Assembly (NCBI GenBank): GCA_030538235.1
Contig: JAUNUJ010000002.1
Location: 1 to 64,000, forward strand
From: Alcaligenaceae bacterium
GTDB taxonomy: Bacteria > Pseudomonadota > Gammaproteobacteria > Burkholderiales > Burkholderiaceae_B
Reading direction: 5' to 3'
Length of the DNA stretch: 64,000 nucleotides
Position 1 is the first letter of the stretch. Each line of letters starts with the position of its first letter. A model generated the notes under the pieces. That model saw nothing but the letters and a program-made list of their open reading frames with translations. It was not told the origin of the DNA and searched no databases. Positions 25,822 to 36,260 of the stretch are shown here, one piece after another. A program made the translations under genes and the position numbers.

Positions 25822-27051
25822 ATGGCTTTAAACATAATCTGGATGTTTTTCTTTTTCATCACTTTCGGAGTGGCAATAATCAAGTTGCTCAGTGGTGATG
25901 TCGATGTCTTTCAAAATATTGTCAATTCACTTTTTGATAGCTCACAAACTGCCGCCTCTATTTCCCTTGGTCTAATCGGCATTATGGCTTTTGCGCTCGG
26001 CATTATGAAAATCGGTGAAAGAGCCGGCGTGATCGACTTACTATCGCGCATGGTGAACCCCTTTTTCCAGCATCTCTTTCCAGGCATACCGAAAAACCAC
26101 CCTGCCATGGGCTCAATTTTGATGAACTTCTCAGCCAATGCCCTGGGTTTGGACAATGCTGCTACGCCATTGGGTTTAAAGGCCATGAAAGAGCTGCAAA
26201 CACTGAATAACAATCCGGATACGGCGACCAATGCGCAGATCATGTTCATTACGCTTAACGCCTCTAGCCTCACGCTACTGCCTATTTCAATCTTGGCACT
26301 GCGTCAACAAGCCGGGGCGCTCTATCCAGCAGATGTGTTTTTGCCGATTCTGATCGCTACCTTCTTCTCCACCTTGACGGCTTTACTGGTGGTGTCTTTT
26401 TATCAAAAAATCAATCTCTTTAATCGCACCGTGATGCTCTATCTAGGCGGTCTGACGGTCGCAGTGATTGGCACCTTAATCTACTTTACGACCTTAGAAC
26501 CCGAAGAAATTAATGTCATTTCTAAGGTCTTTGGTAATCTCATACTCTTTGGTATTTTTACTTCCTTTATTTTTATGGCTTTTGTCAAAAAAATAAATGC
26601 CTACGAGGCGTTTGTGGAAGGTGCTAAAGAAGGGTTTGAGGTGGCGGTAAAAATCATCCCTTACTTGGTAGCGATTCTGGTGGCTGTCTCTGTCTTTAGA
26701 AGCTCAGGCACCATGGACTATATTGTCAATGGCATCCGTTTCGTGGTGGAGGGTCTGGGTTTTGATAGTCGATTTGTCGAGGCACTACCGGTGGCGCTGA
26801 TGAAACCGCTGAGTGGTTCGGGGGCGCGTGGCCTGATGGTAGAACTAATGAATGCCCGTGGTGCCGATGATTTTGCCGCTCGCGCCGCTGCCATTATCCA
26901 AGGATCGACTGAGACGACTTTCTATGTATTAGCGGTGTATTTTGGTTCGGTGGCCATTAAAAATACCCGCCACGCCTTACCTTGCGCCTTAATCGCAGAA
27001 TTAGCCGGTGTGGTTGCCGCGATTTTCATGACCTATTTATTCTTTGGCTAG
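25822..27051 (+). CDS. SpmA-SpmB-like fusion, nucleoside-recognition (Gate domain) membrane protein
   Basis: A 409-residue membrane protein with two Gate (nucleoside recognition) domains in tandem. The first (about 40-150) has LGLDNAATPLGLKAM; the second (about 270-390) has SGSGARGLMVELM and GSTETTFYVLAVYFG. In Bacillus the two halves are SpmA and SpmB, encoded separately. Fusions occur in non-sporulating bacteria, where the role is unknown and transport is assumed. It is monocistronic; the next gene is unrelated. Confidence 0.85.
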   Translation: MALNIIWMFFFFITFGVAIIKLLSGDVDVFQNIVNSLFDSSQTAASISLGLIGIMAFALGIMKIGERAGVIDLLSRMVNPFFQHLFPGIPKNHPAMGSILMNFSANALGLDNAATPLGLKAMKELQTLNNNPDTATNAQIMFITLNASSLTLLPISILALRQQAGALYPADVFLPILIATFFSTLTALLVVSFYQKINLFNRTVMLYLGGLTVAVIGTLIYFTTLEPEEINVISKVFGNLILFGIFTSFIFMAFVKKINAYEAFVEGAKEGFEVAVKIIPYLVAILVAVSVFRSSGTMDYIVNGIRFVVEGLGFDSRFVEALPVALMKPLSGSGARGLMVELMNARGADDFAARAAAIIQGSTETTFYVLAVYFGSVAIKNTRHALPCALIAELAGVVAAIFMTYLFFG

Positions 27052-27149
27052 GATTTACAATTTAGCAAAATTAGCAATCATCCCTAACTTTTAACCGAGT
27101 CCACAATACGTACAATGGATTCACTAATTAAAAGAGACAGGAGTTGTAG

Positions 27150-27587
27150 ATGAAAATTATCGCCCCTACCCAAGCGCAGATTCAACGAGTTTTATTGACC
27201 TCGGCACTTAGCTTTGGTTTAGTACTAGGTGCCTATAGCATAAGTCATGCACAAGTACGACAAGCGACAAATGATCAGCAGATCAGCTATCAAACTGGTG
27301 GCGTTGGTCAGGAGGAACTTGACCAATTGCGTCAACACGAAGCGAACTACAATACCCAACTTAGTTTTGCCAATGCCTCTGATCGCGCTTATTTGAATAA
27401 CCTCCAAGTACAAGTCTTAGATGCTGAGCAACAAATCATTTTCGAAGACGATAACGTTGGTCCGCTGCTTTATTTGCAATTAGCACCTGGCACTTATGAA
27501 GTAAAGGCCATTAGTAATGGCGTTGAAAAGCAACAGAAATTTACCGCCAAAGCAGACGCGACCTATAGTGAAGTCCTGACATGGTAA
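27150..27587 (+). CDS. Secreted protein of unknown function with a carboxypeptidase-regulatory-like fold
   Basis: A 145-residue protein with a signal peptide ending near ISHAQ (residue 35). A Gln-rich linker (TGGVGQEELDQLRQ) is followed by a small beta-rich domain with LAPGTYEVKAISNG, a pattern typical of carboxypeptidase-regulatory-like or transthyretin-like domains. GACAGGAG precedes the start. Periplasmic location is likely. I do not recognise a specific family. A terminator follows. Confidence 0.6.
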   Translation: MKIIAPTQAQIQRVLLTSALSFGLVLGAYSISHAQVRQATNDQQISYQTGGVGQEELDQLRQHEANYNTQLSFANASDRAYLNNLQVQVLDAEQQIIFEDDNVGPLLYLQLAPGTYEVKAISNGVEKQQKFTAKADATYSEVLTW

Positions 27588-27620
27588 ATTAAGTTTAGTT
27601 CTTTTTAAATTTAAACTCTT

Positions 27621-27655
27621 AAAAGTCTGTGAGTGATCAAATTCACAGACTTTTG
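27621..27655 (+). terminator. Rho-independent terminator
   Basis: AAAGTCTGTGA pairs with TCACAGACTTT, followed by T residues, 34 bases after the secreted protein gene. It also rules out the GTG at 27633 as a start for the next gene. Confidence 0.8.
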
Positions 27656-27677
27656 TCATTTCCAAACCATTCAACCC

Positions 27678-28922
27678 ATGAGCGAACAAAAAACCAAGGA
27701 GCAACAATTACGCTTCCACAAAGCTCGTGCCACCGGTCTTTTAGTGCTGATGGCGGTCGTTTTTATTGTCAGCAGCACATACCAAACTACTGATTCTCTG
27801 ACTTGGCTCGCTTATGTACGTGCCTTTTCTGAAGCGGCCATGGTGGGCGCTTTGGCAGATTGGTATGCGGTGACGGCACTTTTTCATCATCCCTTGGGTT
27901 TAAAAATACCGCACACCAATATTATTAGAAAAAAGAAAAATCAAATTGGTGATAATTTAGGCGAATTTATTGTCGACAAATTTCTTAGTGACGAAAATGT
28001 TCGACCCTATATTGAGAAGTTACAGCCCTCTAAAGTTGTTGGTGATTGGTTAGCTAAAAAAACAACCCAAGAAGTCGTCGTTCACGAAAGTAGCAAATTG
28101 ATTCAGGAGACGCTCCATAAAATGGACGACCGAGAAGTCGTTGCCTTTATCAAAAAGCAAATCAAGGCAATGAGTGAGGGCCTGGAAGCGCATAAAGTGG
28201 CCGCTACGGCTATTGATTTTGTCTTGGATAAACAATGGCATCAAACGCTAATCACGACCATTTCACGCGAAATCAGAAACTATATCGTATACAACCACAA
28301 AAATATTTACGAATTGGTGCAGGAAAAAAGCCACAAACTGGTGCCGGATGTTATCGATAGAAAAATTGCTAAGGAAATCACCATTTCGTTAATCAGTTAT
28401 TTATTGGAAATGGAAAATGACCCCAAGCACCCGGTGTATCGGGAAATGCCTCAAAAACTTTGGGAGTTGAGACAGCAAATTCTAAACAATCGTGAATGGC
28501 AGGAAAAACTAAACTCTCTTAAAGACGAGTTTATTCAGGACGACAAACTGGAGCGCTTTGCTTATGACATCTGGTATGCCATCAAAAACACTGCTAACAC
28601 TGCAGTTGATGGTGAGGAGTCGGTGCTGCATAAACACTTGAGACGACAGATCGCTAAATTCGCTGACGAGCTTCAACAAAGCAACACCTTACAAGAAAAA
28701 CTGGATCCTTGGATTCACAAAACAACTTATCGATATTTCCGTAAAAACCGCCATTTAATCGCACAATTTATCAGCTCCACCGTCGGTAATTGGGAAGCCG
28801 ATAGATTGAACCGCACCTTGGAGTTGGAAGTCGGCAAAGACCTGCAATACATTCGCATTAATGGCACGATCATTGGTGGCTTGGTAGGTGTGATTATTCA
28901 CTTTGTGGGAACGTTGCTTTAA
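27678..28922 (+). CDS. DUF445 membrane protein (YjiN-like)
   Basis: A 414-residue protein. One membrane segment near the N-terminus (residues 18-34) and one at the very C-terminus (GTIIGGLVGVIIHFVG) bracket a long helical soluble region. The signature RAFSEAAMVGALADWYAVTALFHHPLG (quoted in part: EAAMVGALADWYAV) identifies DUF445. Function is unknown. The ATG at 27678 is preferred because an upstream GTG lies inside a terminator hairpin. Confidence 0.85.
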   Translation: MSEQKTKEQQLRFHKARATGLLVLMAVVFIVSSTYQTTDSLTWLAYVRAFSEAAMVGALADWYAVTALFHHPLGLKIPHTNIIRKKKNQIGDNLGEFIVDKFLSDENVRPYIEKLQPSKVVGDWLAKKTTQEVVVHESSKLIQETLHKMDDREVVAFIKKQIKAMSEGLEAHKVAATAIDFVLDKQWHQTLITTISREIRNYIVYNHKNIYELVQEKSHKLVPDVIDRKIAKEITISLISYLLEMENDPKHPVYREMPQKLWELRQQILNNREWQEKLNSLKDEFIQDDKLERFAYDIWYAIKNTANTAVDGEESVLHKHLRRQIAKFADELQQSNTLQEKLDPWIHKTTYRYFRKNRHLIAQFISSTVGNWEADRLNRTLELEVGKDLQYIRINGTIIGGLVGVIIHFVGTLL

Positions 28923-29063
28923 GATTAAATTACTGTGCAGTCAGACCCAATTCTTTCAGCAACTCATAACGAACAGGACGTGTTTTCTTATGAAACAAGA
29001 GTATTGTGGCTTGCATCACTTCATCATATTTCATTCTTAATCACCCTGTTCTCGCACGCTGAC

Positions 29064-29498
29064 TCACCTACTCTGCGGAATCGCATAAGTCCCAACCACA
29101 TGACACACTGCCTTATCCTCCTGACCCTCCGAATAAATGTAGACCTCACCTACTGCCAGCGTACGGCCAAGTTTCAACAGTCGACAATCAGCAATCAGAT
29201 TTTTTTCACCATCAGGTTTTCTTAGAAAAGACACATTTAAATTGGTCGTGACTGCTAAAGGCACAATACCGATTTCACCCAAAATAGCGATATAAAGTGC
29301 CACGTCAGCCAAGCCCATCATGCACGGACCGGAGATTGTGCCGCCGGGACGCAAATCCTTCGCGGTAACGATATGGCGGACTCGCGCTTCGCCGTCACCG
29401 ACACGAATTACCTCCACCGGCATTTGCGGAAAGTCTCTTGCCAAGAAACTCACAATTTCATCAATTCCGGCTTTATCAAGTTCAAAGTTACTACTCAT
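29064..29498 (-). CDS. PaaI-type hotdog thioesterase
   Basis: A 144-residue hotdog-fold protein. RPGGTISGPCMMGLADVALY matches the PaaI/YdiI helix region with the catalytic Asp, and NLNVSFLRKP forms the following strand. It would hydrolyse acyl-CoA thioesters in the cytoplasm. Divergent from the DUF485-actP operon. Specific substrate unknown. Confidence 0.83.
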   Translation of the reverse strand: MSSNFELDKAGIDEIVSFLARDFPQMPVEVIRVGDGEARVRHIVTAKDLRPGGTISGPCMMGLADVALYIAILGEIGIVPLAVTTNLNVSFLRKPDGEKNLIADCRLLKLGRTLAVGEVYIYSEGQEDKAVCHVVGTYAIPQSR

Positions 29499-29726
29499 CT
29501 TAAACCCCTATAGCGTTTACCCTGTTATTTCCTGTAAGCTACGTATTTACTAGCTTTGGAGAGAGTTTACTTTAAGTCTAATACCAAAGTCTTGTATAAA
29601 AAAATGGCAACTAAAAGTATATTAATCATCAGTGTGCTATTAGAGCGCCTTTTATTGCTAATAGCAATAGTTCAACCATCAATTAAAACACTATACAAAA
29701 CAATAACTATTACCCAGGAGACAATT

Positions 29727-30041
29727 ATGACTACTTCTAGCGACCATGTCGCCAAGCTGATAGCCAGTCCTAAGTATCAGGAGTTGGTACAAAAAAGGAA
29801 CCGTATTAATAATACGTTCTTTATTATCATGCTGGTGGTTTATGCCGGCTTCATCTTCTTAGTCGCCTTTGCGAATAATTTGATGCAGCAACCTATTGGC
29901 AATATGACCATGAGTGTTGGTGTGGCATTAGGTACTTTAGTGCTTGTGAGCGCCAGTATTATGATCGTTCTGTACACCATCATTTGTAACAGAACCATCG
30001 ACCCTTTGCTTAAAGAAGTTCTCAAGGAGGTTCAAGAATGA
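29727..30041 (+). CDS. yjcH: DUF485 small membrane protein (YjcH-like)
   Basis: A 104-residue protein with two membrane segments and the DUF485 pattern: polar N-terminus with [11 protein letters not shown], two hydrophobic helices, then [19 protein letters not shown] precedes the ATG at 29727; an upstream in-frame start lacks one. It overlaps actP by 4 bases (ATGA), as yjcH does with actP in enterobacteria, so the two are translationally coupled. Confidence 0.88.
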   Translation: MTTSSDHVAKLIASPKYQELVQKRNRINNTFFIIMLVVYAGFIFLVAFANNLMQQPIGNMTMSVGVALGTLVLVSASIMIVLYTIICNRTIDPLLKEVLKEVQE

Positions 30042-31699
30042 GCAAGTTATTTACGACCCTCTTTCTTTTAGCCGGCTCCAGCTCTTTAGCTCACGCCGCT
30101 ACGGCCGGCCCTAGTAAGCCTGCAATCATCATGTTCTTGGCCTTTATTGTGGCCACCATGGGTATTACTTGGTGGGCTGCTCGCCGAACTCAATCAACTT
30201 CAGACTTCTACACCGCCGGTGGTGGTATTTCAGGTTTCCAAAACGGCCTAGCGATTGCCGGTGATTACCTATCCGCAGCGTCCTTCTTAGGGATTGCCGG
30301 TATGGTATATGTGAGCGGTTTCGACGGCATGGTTTACGCCATCGGCTTTATGTTCGGTTGGCCAACTGTGATGTTCTTAATCGCTGAGCGTTTACGTAAC
30401 CTGGGTAAGTACAACTTCGCCGACGTTACTGCTTTCCGTTTAAAGCAAACACAAATGCGTACCCTAGCAGCTAGTGCTTCACTACTCATCATCTGTTTAT
30501 ACTTGATTGCTCAAATGGTTGGTGCCGGTAAGCTAATCGTCTTGCTATTCGGTATTAACTACAAATTAGCTGTCGTGATTGTTGGTGCCCTTATGATGGT
30601 CTACGTGGCCTTTGGTGGTATGACTGCCACGACCTGGGTACAAATCATTAAAGCCGTACTCATGCTATTTGGTGCTACTTTAATGACCTTCTTGGTACTT
30701 AAAGGCTTTAATTTCAACATCGACTTCATGTTAGAAAAAGCCGTTGAGATTCACCGCGATGGTCGTAGTATTTTGGCACCGGGTGACAGTTTAATTTCTA
30801 ATCCAATTAATGCCTTATCACTCGGTTTAGCCCTAGCTTTAGGTACAGCGGGTTTACCGCACATCTTGATGCGCTTCTTTACGGTAGCTAACGCTCAAGA
30901 AGCTCGTAAGTCTGTGATTTGGGCTAGTAGCTTTATCGGTTACTTCTATCTCTTGACCTTCATCATCGGTTTCGGTGCTATCTGGTTCTTGAGCCAAAAC
31001 CCTGAGTTATTCAACCGTGGTCCTGACGGTAACTTCGACCTAATCAAAGACCTTATCGGTGGCACGAACATGGTAGCGGTTCACTTAGCTAGCGCAGTGG
31101 GCGGTGAGTTATTACTAGGCTTCTTGGCGGCAGTTACCTTTGCAACCATTGTTGCGGTAGTAGCTGGTCTATCTCTAGCCGGTGCGGCAGCCATTTCTCA
31201 TGACTTATACGACAACGTTATCGCTAAAGGCAATGTTACCGAAGAGCAGAAAATGCGCTTATCACGCCTATCTTCTATCGGCCTAGGTGTCCTAGCGATT
31301 ATTTTAGGTATCGTGTTTGAGAACCAAAACGTTGCCTTCATGGTTGGTTTAGCCTTTGCGATTGCTGCAAGCTCTAACTTCCCGGTATTGGTTTTATCTA
31401 TTTCTTGGCGTGGTTGTACTACTCGCGGTGCCACTATCGGCGGCTTCATCGGGTTAATCACAGCAACGGTATGGGTTGTATTGAGTAAGACGGTTTGGGT
31501 TGATGTATTTGGCTTTGCTGAGCCAATCACACCATTCCCTAACCCGGGTATTCTTTCTATCCCATTAGCGTTTATCTCAATCTGGTTCTTCTCTATTACT
31601 GATAAGAGCGCCGATGCTGAAGCTGAAAAAGCGGCTTTCGATGCACTAAGCGTACGCTCTCAGACCGGTCTCGGTATCAGCAAGGCAGAAGCTCACTAA
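30038..31699 (+). CDS. actP: Acetate permease, sodium:solute symporter family
   Basis: A 553-residue transporter. A cleavable signal peptide (ending near LAHA) precedes about 13 membrane segments; a signal peptide and the order DUF485-actP are hallmarks of ActP. SSS signatures include [15 protein letters not shown] and [19 protein letters not shown]. It imports acetate and glycolate-like short acids. A terminator separates it from the CrbR-like regulator that probably controls it. Confidence 0.92.
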   Translation: MSKLFTTLFLLAGSSSLAHAATAGPSKPAIIMFLAFIVATMGITWWAARRTQSTSDFYTAGGGISGFQNGLAIAGDYLSAASFLGIAGMVYVSGFDGMVYAIGFMFGWPTVMFLIAERLRNLGKYNFADVTAFRLKQTQMRTLAASASLLIICLYLIAQMVGAGKLIVLLFGINYKLAVVIVGALMMVYVAFGGMTATTWVQIIKAVLMLFGATLMTFLVLKGFNFNIDFMLEKAVEIHRDGRSILAPGDSLISNPINALSLGLALALGTAGLPHILMRFFTVANAQEARKSVIWASSFIGYFYLLTFIIGFGAIWFLSQNPELFNRGPDGNFDLIKDLIGGTNMVAVHLASAVGGELLLGFLAAVTFATIVAVVAGLSLAGAAAISHDLYDNVIAKGNVTEEQKMRLSRLSSIGLGVLAIILGIVFENQNVAFMVGLAFAIAASSNFPVLVLSISWRGCTTRGATIGGFIGLITATVWVVLSKTVWVDVFGFAEPITPFPNPGILSIPLAFISIWFFSITDKSADAEAEKAAFDALSVRSQTGLGISKAEAH

Positions 31700-31748
31700 T
31701 TTTGCTATCGCTAAAACCTCACATTTAATTTAATAAATGTGCCTATAA

Positions 31749-31780
31749 TAAAGGGGGTCTCTTAGTAGACCCCCTTTTGT
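31749..31780 (+). terminator. Rho-independent terminator of actP
   Basis: AAAGGGGGTCT-CTTAGT-AGACCCCCTTTT, a GC-rich stem with a T-run, 50 bases after the actP stop. Confidence 0.92.
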
Positions 31781-31796
31781 ATATTTGGGGTTTTAG

Positions 31797-32468
31797 ATGA
31801 ACGAATTATTGATAGCTGATGACCATCCATTATTTCGTGAGGCATTACGAGGCCTTATTTCCAAGCATTATCCCAACACTAAAATTTACGAAGCTGAAAA
31901 TTCAGACTCGCTTTTTGCTTTAGTCGATGATCACGCAGATGCGGATTTATTATTGTTGGACTTAAATATGCCAGGAGCCGAGGGCTACAGTTCGCTCGTG
32001 TTTTTGCGTTCTCATCACCCTCAATTACCCATTGCTATTATTTCTGCACACGAGGATCCCACCTTGATGCGCAGAGCCGTAGATCACGGCGCTATGGGTT
32101 ATATCCCCAAGTCAGCCGATATCGATACACTCTGTAGCGCCATCGATCAAATCCTCTCGGGTGAGATCTGGTTGCCACAAAATGCTCGGAAAACACCGGC
32201 TGTCACTCTCAAGGAAAAAGAAGCCGCCAAATTAGTCAGTGAGCTCACACCTCAACAATTTCGCGTACTCCAAATGGTCACTCGCGGTCGTTTAAATAAG
32301 CAAATCGCCTATGATTTGGGGGTTTCAGAAACCACGATTAAGACTCATATGACCGCTATTTTGCGTAAGCTCGGGGTGAGCAATCGTACTCAAGCAGTAC
32401 TTCTGGCGTATGAACTTGATTTGCAGAGCAAGGGCGAAAGTGATCTACAAGAATTTCTAGGCGACTAA
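31797..32468 (+). CDS. LuxR/NarL-family response regulator (CrbR-like)
   Basis: A 223-residue response regulator. The receiver has the acidic pair ADDH, phospho-acceptor Asp in LLLDLNMPG (about residue 57) and Lys in YIPKSAD. The LuxR-type DNA-binding domain begins LTPQQFRVLQMVTRG with NKQIAYDLGVSETTIKTHM as the recognition region. In other proteobacteria CrbR (also ErdR) with the sensor CrbS controls acetyl-CoA synthetase and actP. The neighbouring actP and SSS-type sensor support that role here. Confidence 0.87.
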   Translation: MNELLIADDHPLFREALRGLISKHYPNTKIYEAENSDSLFALVDDHADADLLLLDLNMPGAEGYSSLVFLRSHHPQLPIAIISAHEDPTLMRRAVDHGAMGYIPKSADIDTLCSAIDQILSGEIWLPQNARKTPAVTLKEKEAAKLVSELTPQQFRVLQMVTRGRLNKQIAYDLGVSETTIKTHMTAILRKLGVSNRTQAVLLAYELDLQSKGESDLQEFLGD

Positions 32469-32563
32469 ACGCCTAAAATAACTGTGTCTATTTAGAGCCG
32501 CAAAATAATCACCAACTTGCAGTGGCCCCCTCTCAGGCCTTGCTAATCCTAAGCGACTAAACG

Positions 32564-35500
32564 CTATTTCAAAACAGAATCATCAAACTTCGGTTTGGTA
32601 CTTTCATATTGAGCTGACAAAAAGGCTCGTAATCTAGCCGGCTTTATTGGTTTCGTCAGTACTAGATAGCCACGTTGTCTGGCTTTTTTACGCAACTCAT
32701 CGCTGCCATCGGCGGTTAATAAGGCACCATGCAGATAGCGCGCATTCTCACGTAAGGCATCCAGACTATCCAGCCCATCCAAGCGATCATGCAAATGATA
32801 ATCAGCTAACAACACATGCGGTTTTTGCGCCATCTTAACTAAAGCTTCATCAATGGTTGTTGCCGTAATCACCACAACACCCCACTGACCTAATAGGATC
32901 TGCATACCGCGAATAATTTCTACGTCATTATCCAGACAGAGAACGCGCATGCCTGCCAAAGGTAGATCGGAACTTGTCTTCAGGATCTGGTTAGGTCTAA
33001 CCGCCTCCTCTTTGGAAGCAATCGGCACTCTGACACTGAACATACTGCCCTTGCCGACCTCAGAGCGCACCGCTAACTGATGCTCCAATAACACTGATAT
33101 ACGCTGACAAATAGACAGGCCCAAGCCTAAACCACGCTCACCCCAATCAAAATTTTGCTCATAGCGTTGGAACTCGTCAAATATTCTTTCTAAGTGATTG
33201 TTAGGAATTCCCTGTCCACTATCCCAAACCTGAAATTCAATCTCATTACCACGTACCCGACCACCCAGTATAATCCGACCTTCTTGCGTGTAACGCAAGG
33301 CATTAGCCAAGAAATTCTGCAAAATACGACGCAATAAACGCATATCACTACGCACATAGACCGGTCGCATATAAACACTTAAGCGAAGCTTCCGGCGCTT
33401 GGCTGATGGTGCATATTGTTGATACAAATCTTCTAATAATTCTTTGGCATTAAAGACCTGGATTTCGGCTTGCAAACCGCCCGAATCAAGTTGAGAAACA
33501 TCCAACAAACCCTCTAACAATTCCTCTGCAGCGCGCAATGAGGTGTCCACTCGTTCTGCCAAATGACGCATCTCCTCAACATCTTCCGACGAGTCATGCA
33601 AAGCGGAAGCAAAGAGTCTCGCGGCGTTGATTGGCTGCAGAACGTCGTGACTCACTGCGGTCAAGAAATAACTGCGTGATTGCTGAGCTTTTTCAGCCTC
33701 TTCGGTGCGTTCAGCAACGCGTTGCTCCAAATGCACGTTAATTTCCAGCAATTCCTTTTCAACTCGCTTGAACTCGGTGACATCGGTGTAACTGGTGACA
33801 TAGCCACCGCCCGGCAGTGGTCGACCACGCAACTGAATGACTTGCCCCTCGCCAATGATACGTTGCGCTGAATAAGAACGCCCTTCAAGCATATAATTCA
33901 GGCGGCGCTCAATCGATTCAGTCACATTGACGCCGTCGACCATACGCAATCTGCCACGTTCCGCATTAAAATGCATAATCTCCGCAACCGGTTGACCGAC
34001 ACGCAACATTCTGAGGGGAATATCCAGAAATTCTTCGTAGCGCTGATTCCAAGCCACCAGACACATATCCGCATCAACCACACTAATGCCTTGCTCAAGA
34101 TTTTCTAAGGTAGAGACTAGAACATCGCGATTAAAACTTAGCTCCTGTCGCGCCTCATCCAACACCGAAACAATCGCATCAACCTCAACCCCTGAGCCAC
34201 GTAAGGCGCTACTTAAGACCAATCTAGCTGACGCAGCACCAACCACCGCAGCTAACATCAGCTCAGCAAATTGAATCCATTGGGCATCCGCTCGTAAATC
34301 CTTGCTGAGCTCCTGCTCCCTTTCTTTGGCATGACTCTCAAATGACCACGTCGCTTTGGCCTCACCGACAATACGCCCGCTAATCACTAGCAAGTCTTGA
34401 ACCAATAAATTACTCGGCACGTTCATGGATTCGAGACTACGATGTTGCGCATAAGGCTCCAAGAAAGGTCGCGCTCTTAACCTTTCGCCTAGGCTAGGGG
34501 CTTTGATCAAGGAGAAAATCAGGAAAAAACTGGTATTAAACAGTAATGACCAAAAGGTACCGTGGGTTAAAGGATCCATGCCACCCAAGCCGAAAAGTTG
34601 GTGCGGCATCAACCAGTCTATGCCGAAAGGCCCGCTTTCAACCCAATCGCCGGAAAACCAACCAAAGTCTGCCAAAGACGGTAGCAGCAAGGTATAAGCC
34701 CAGACCAGAGAACCCACTGCCAAGCCCGCCTCCACACCACGACGACTGGCACCCATCCAGCTTAAACCACCAATTAAGCCGGGCGCAAACTGCACTACCG
34801 CAGCAAATGCCATTAAGCCATAAGCTGATAAGGCCGTTTCAGAGCCGGTTCCGGCATGATAACCGTAAGCCGCCATGACCAAAATAAAAACCGCGGCCCG
34901 CCGCATCCATAACAAGGACTTTGAATAATCGCTGTGGCCACCATCAGCCCAACCACGACGAAGTAAAAACGGCATAATTAAGTCATTACTCACCATGGTT
35001 GCTAAGGCCACACTGGTCACAATCATCATGCCTGTCGCAGCGGAGAATCCACCGATATAAACCAATAATGCCAAGGTGGTTTGCTCTTTATGGAGTGGCA
35101 GAACTAAGACATAACTATCCACCGCACCGGCTGCCGTATCGCCAAAAATATTGAGTGACACCACGGCTATTGGCAAGACCATCAAAGCGATCAACACCAA
35201 ATAAAGACAAAACATCCAACGCGCATAACGAATATCGCGCACATCACCGCACTCAACGATAGCCACATGGAATTGACGCGGCAAACAAACCACGGCAGCA
35301 AAAGCCAATAAGGTCTGTCCCACAAAACTCATTGAACTGGTGTGTTGAGTCAGGGTTTGAAGCGCTCCTGTCGCATTTAGATTTTCAGCATTGGCCCACA
35401 TAAAAGCGAAAACACCGACCGCGATCAAGGCAATTAGCTTAACCAACGACTCAAAAGCGATGGCTAACATCAGGCCAGGGCGGTGTTCAGTCGCATCAGC

Positions 35501-36031
35501 CTGACGCGTACCGAATACAATCACAAACAAGGCCATTAAAGCCGCTACATAAAGTGCCGGATCACCAAAAACAATAGTGGAAATCTCCTGACCGATAAAA
35601 ACCCCGATACTCATGGTCACCGCCTTAAACTGCAAGGCTAAATAAGGTACCACCGCAATCAACGCAACAATAGTGACCAGTCCGGCCAAACGTTGGGAGC
35701 GCTCGTATCGACTGGCCATAAAGTCAGAGATAGAAACGATCTTCTGCGTCTGAGCCGCCAGCGCTAGACGCTCAAGAAAGCGACCGAAAAAAACAAAGAG
35801 CAGAAATGGCCCTAAGTAAATCGGTACATAGCTCCAACCATAACGCACAGCACTCCCTACCGCACCATAGAAAGTCCATGATGAACAGTAAACCGCCAAA
35901 GCCAGACTATAAACAGCAGGCCTTAGCCAAGGGCGCTTTTCATATAAAGGGTAACGATCACCGATCCAAGCTATTCCGAACAAAATAGCTAAATAAACAA
36001 ATGACGCCAAAATGACCCATGTTGGGGACAT
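32564..36031 (-). CDS. Hybrid sensor kinase with a sodium:solute symporter domain (CrbS/MxtR-like)
   Basis: An 1155-residue protein. Residues 1-500 form a sodium:solute symporter domain with about 12 membrane segments. A PAS domain (about 640-750) has LVAWNQRYEEFLDIP. The kinase core follows, with phospho-acceptor His in VSHDVLQPINAARLF (near residue 795) and ATP-binding NALRYTQEG and GLGLGLSI. A C-terminal receiver has Asp in LLADYHLHD. CrbS-type sensors link acetate or related transport to acetate metabolism. It converges with the CrbR-like regulator. Confidence 0.88.
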   Translation of the reverse strand: MSPTWVILASFVYLAILFGIAWIGDRYPLYEKRPWLRPAVYSLALAVYCSSWTFYGAVGSAVRYGWSYVPIYLGPFLLFVFFGRFLERLALAAQTQKIVSISDFMASRYERSQRLAGLVTIVALIAVVPYLALQFKAVTMSIGVFIGQEISTIVFGDPALYVAALMALFVIVFGTRQADATEHRPGLMLAIAFESLVKLIALIAVGVFAFMWANAENLNATGALQTLTQHTSSMSFVGQTLLAFAAVVCLPRQFHVAIVECGDVRDIRYARWMFCLYLVLIALMVLPIAVVSLNIFGDTAAGAVDSYVLVLPLHKEQTTLALLVYIGGFSAATGMMIVTSVALATMVSNDLIMPFLLRRGWADGGHSDYSKSLLWMRRAAVFILVMAAYGYHAGTGSETALSAYGLMAFAAVVQFAPGLIGGLSWMGASRRGVEAGLAVGSLVWAYTLLLPSLADFGWFSGDWVESGPFGIDWLMPHQLFGLGGMDPLTHGTFWSLLFNTSFFLIFSLIKAPSLGERLRARPFLEPYAQHRSLESMNVPSNLLVQDLLVISGRIVGEAKATWSFESHAKEREQELSKDLRADAQWIQFAELMLAAVVGAASARLVLSSALRGSGVEVDAIVSVLDEARQELSFNRDVLVSTLENLEQGISVVDADMCLVAWNQRYEEFLDIPLRMLRVGQPVAEIMHFNAERGRLRMVDGVNVTESIERRLNYMLEGRSYSAQRIIGEGQVIQLRGRPLPGGGYVTSYTDVTEFKRVEKELLEINVHLEQRVAERTEEAEKAQQSRSYFLTAVSHDVLQPINAARLFASALHDSSEDVEEMRHLAERVDTSLRAAEELLEGLLDVSQLDSGGLQAEIQVFNAKELLEDLYQQYAPSAKRRKLRLSVYMRPVYVRSDMRLLRRILQNFLANALRYTQEGRIILGGRVRGNEIEFQVWDSGQGIPNNHLERIFDEFQRYEQNFDWGERGLGLGLSICQRISVLLEHQLAVRSEVGKGSMFSVRVPIASKEEAVRPNQILKTSSDLPLAGMRVLCLDNDVEIIRGMQILLGQWGVVVITATTIDEALVKMAQKPHVLLADYHLHDRLDGLDSLDALRENARYLHGALLTADGSDELRKKARQRGYLVLTKPIKPARLRAFLSAQYESTKPKFDDSVLK

Positions 36032-36260
36032 ATGCCCTCCTACTTTAGTAGCGTCTTATCTTTTTAAGCGCTTTTTGGATGTATATTATAGTCATGATAA
36101 TAAAAGCTCACTGGTTTTACTAACTTTTACACTTTTAGTTAGTGTTATCGATAAGTTCTTTCTTTTAGAGCTTAATCCATAATCAAATCATCAACACGAG
36201 CTCTAAAAACATCAGAATTTAAAACTTTGTTAATTGAAGCAAAAAAACCATGGAGACATT

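Noticed and set aside
28935-29225. 96-residue plus-strand frame after the DUF445 gene
   Set aside because: It overlaps the thioesterase gene on the other strand, which has clear family motifs.
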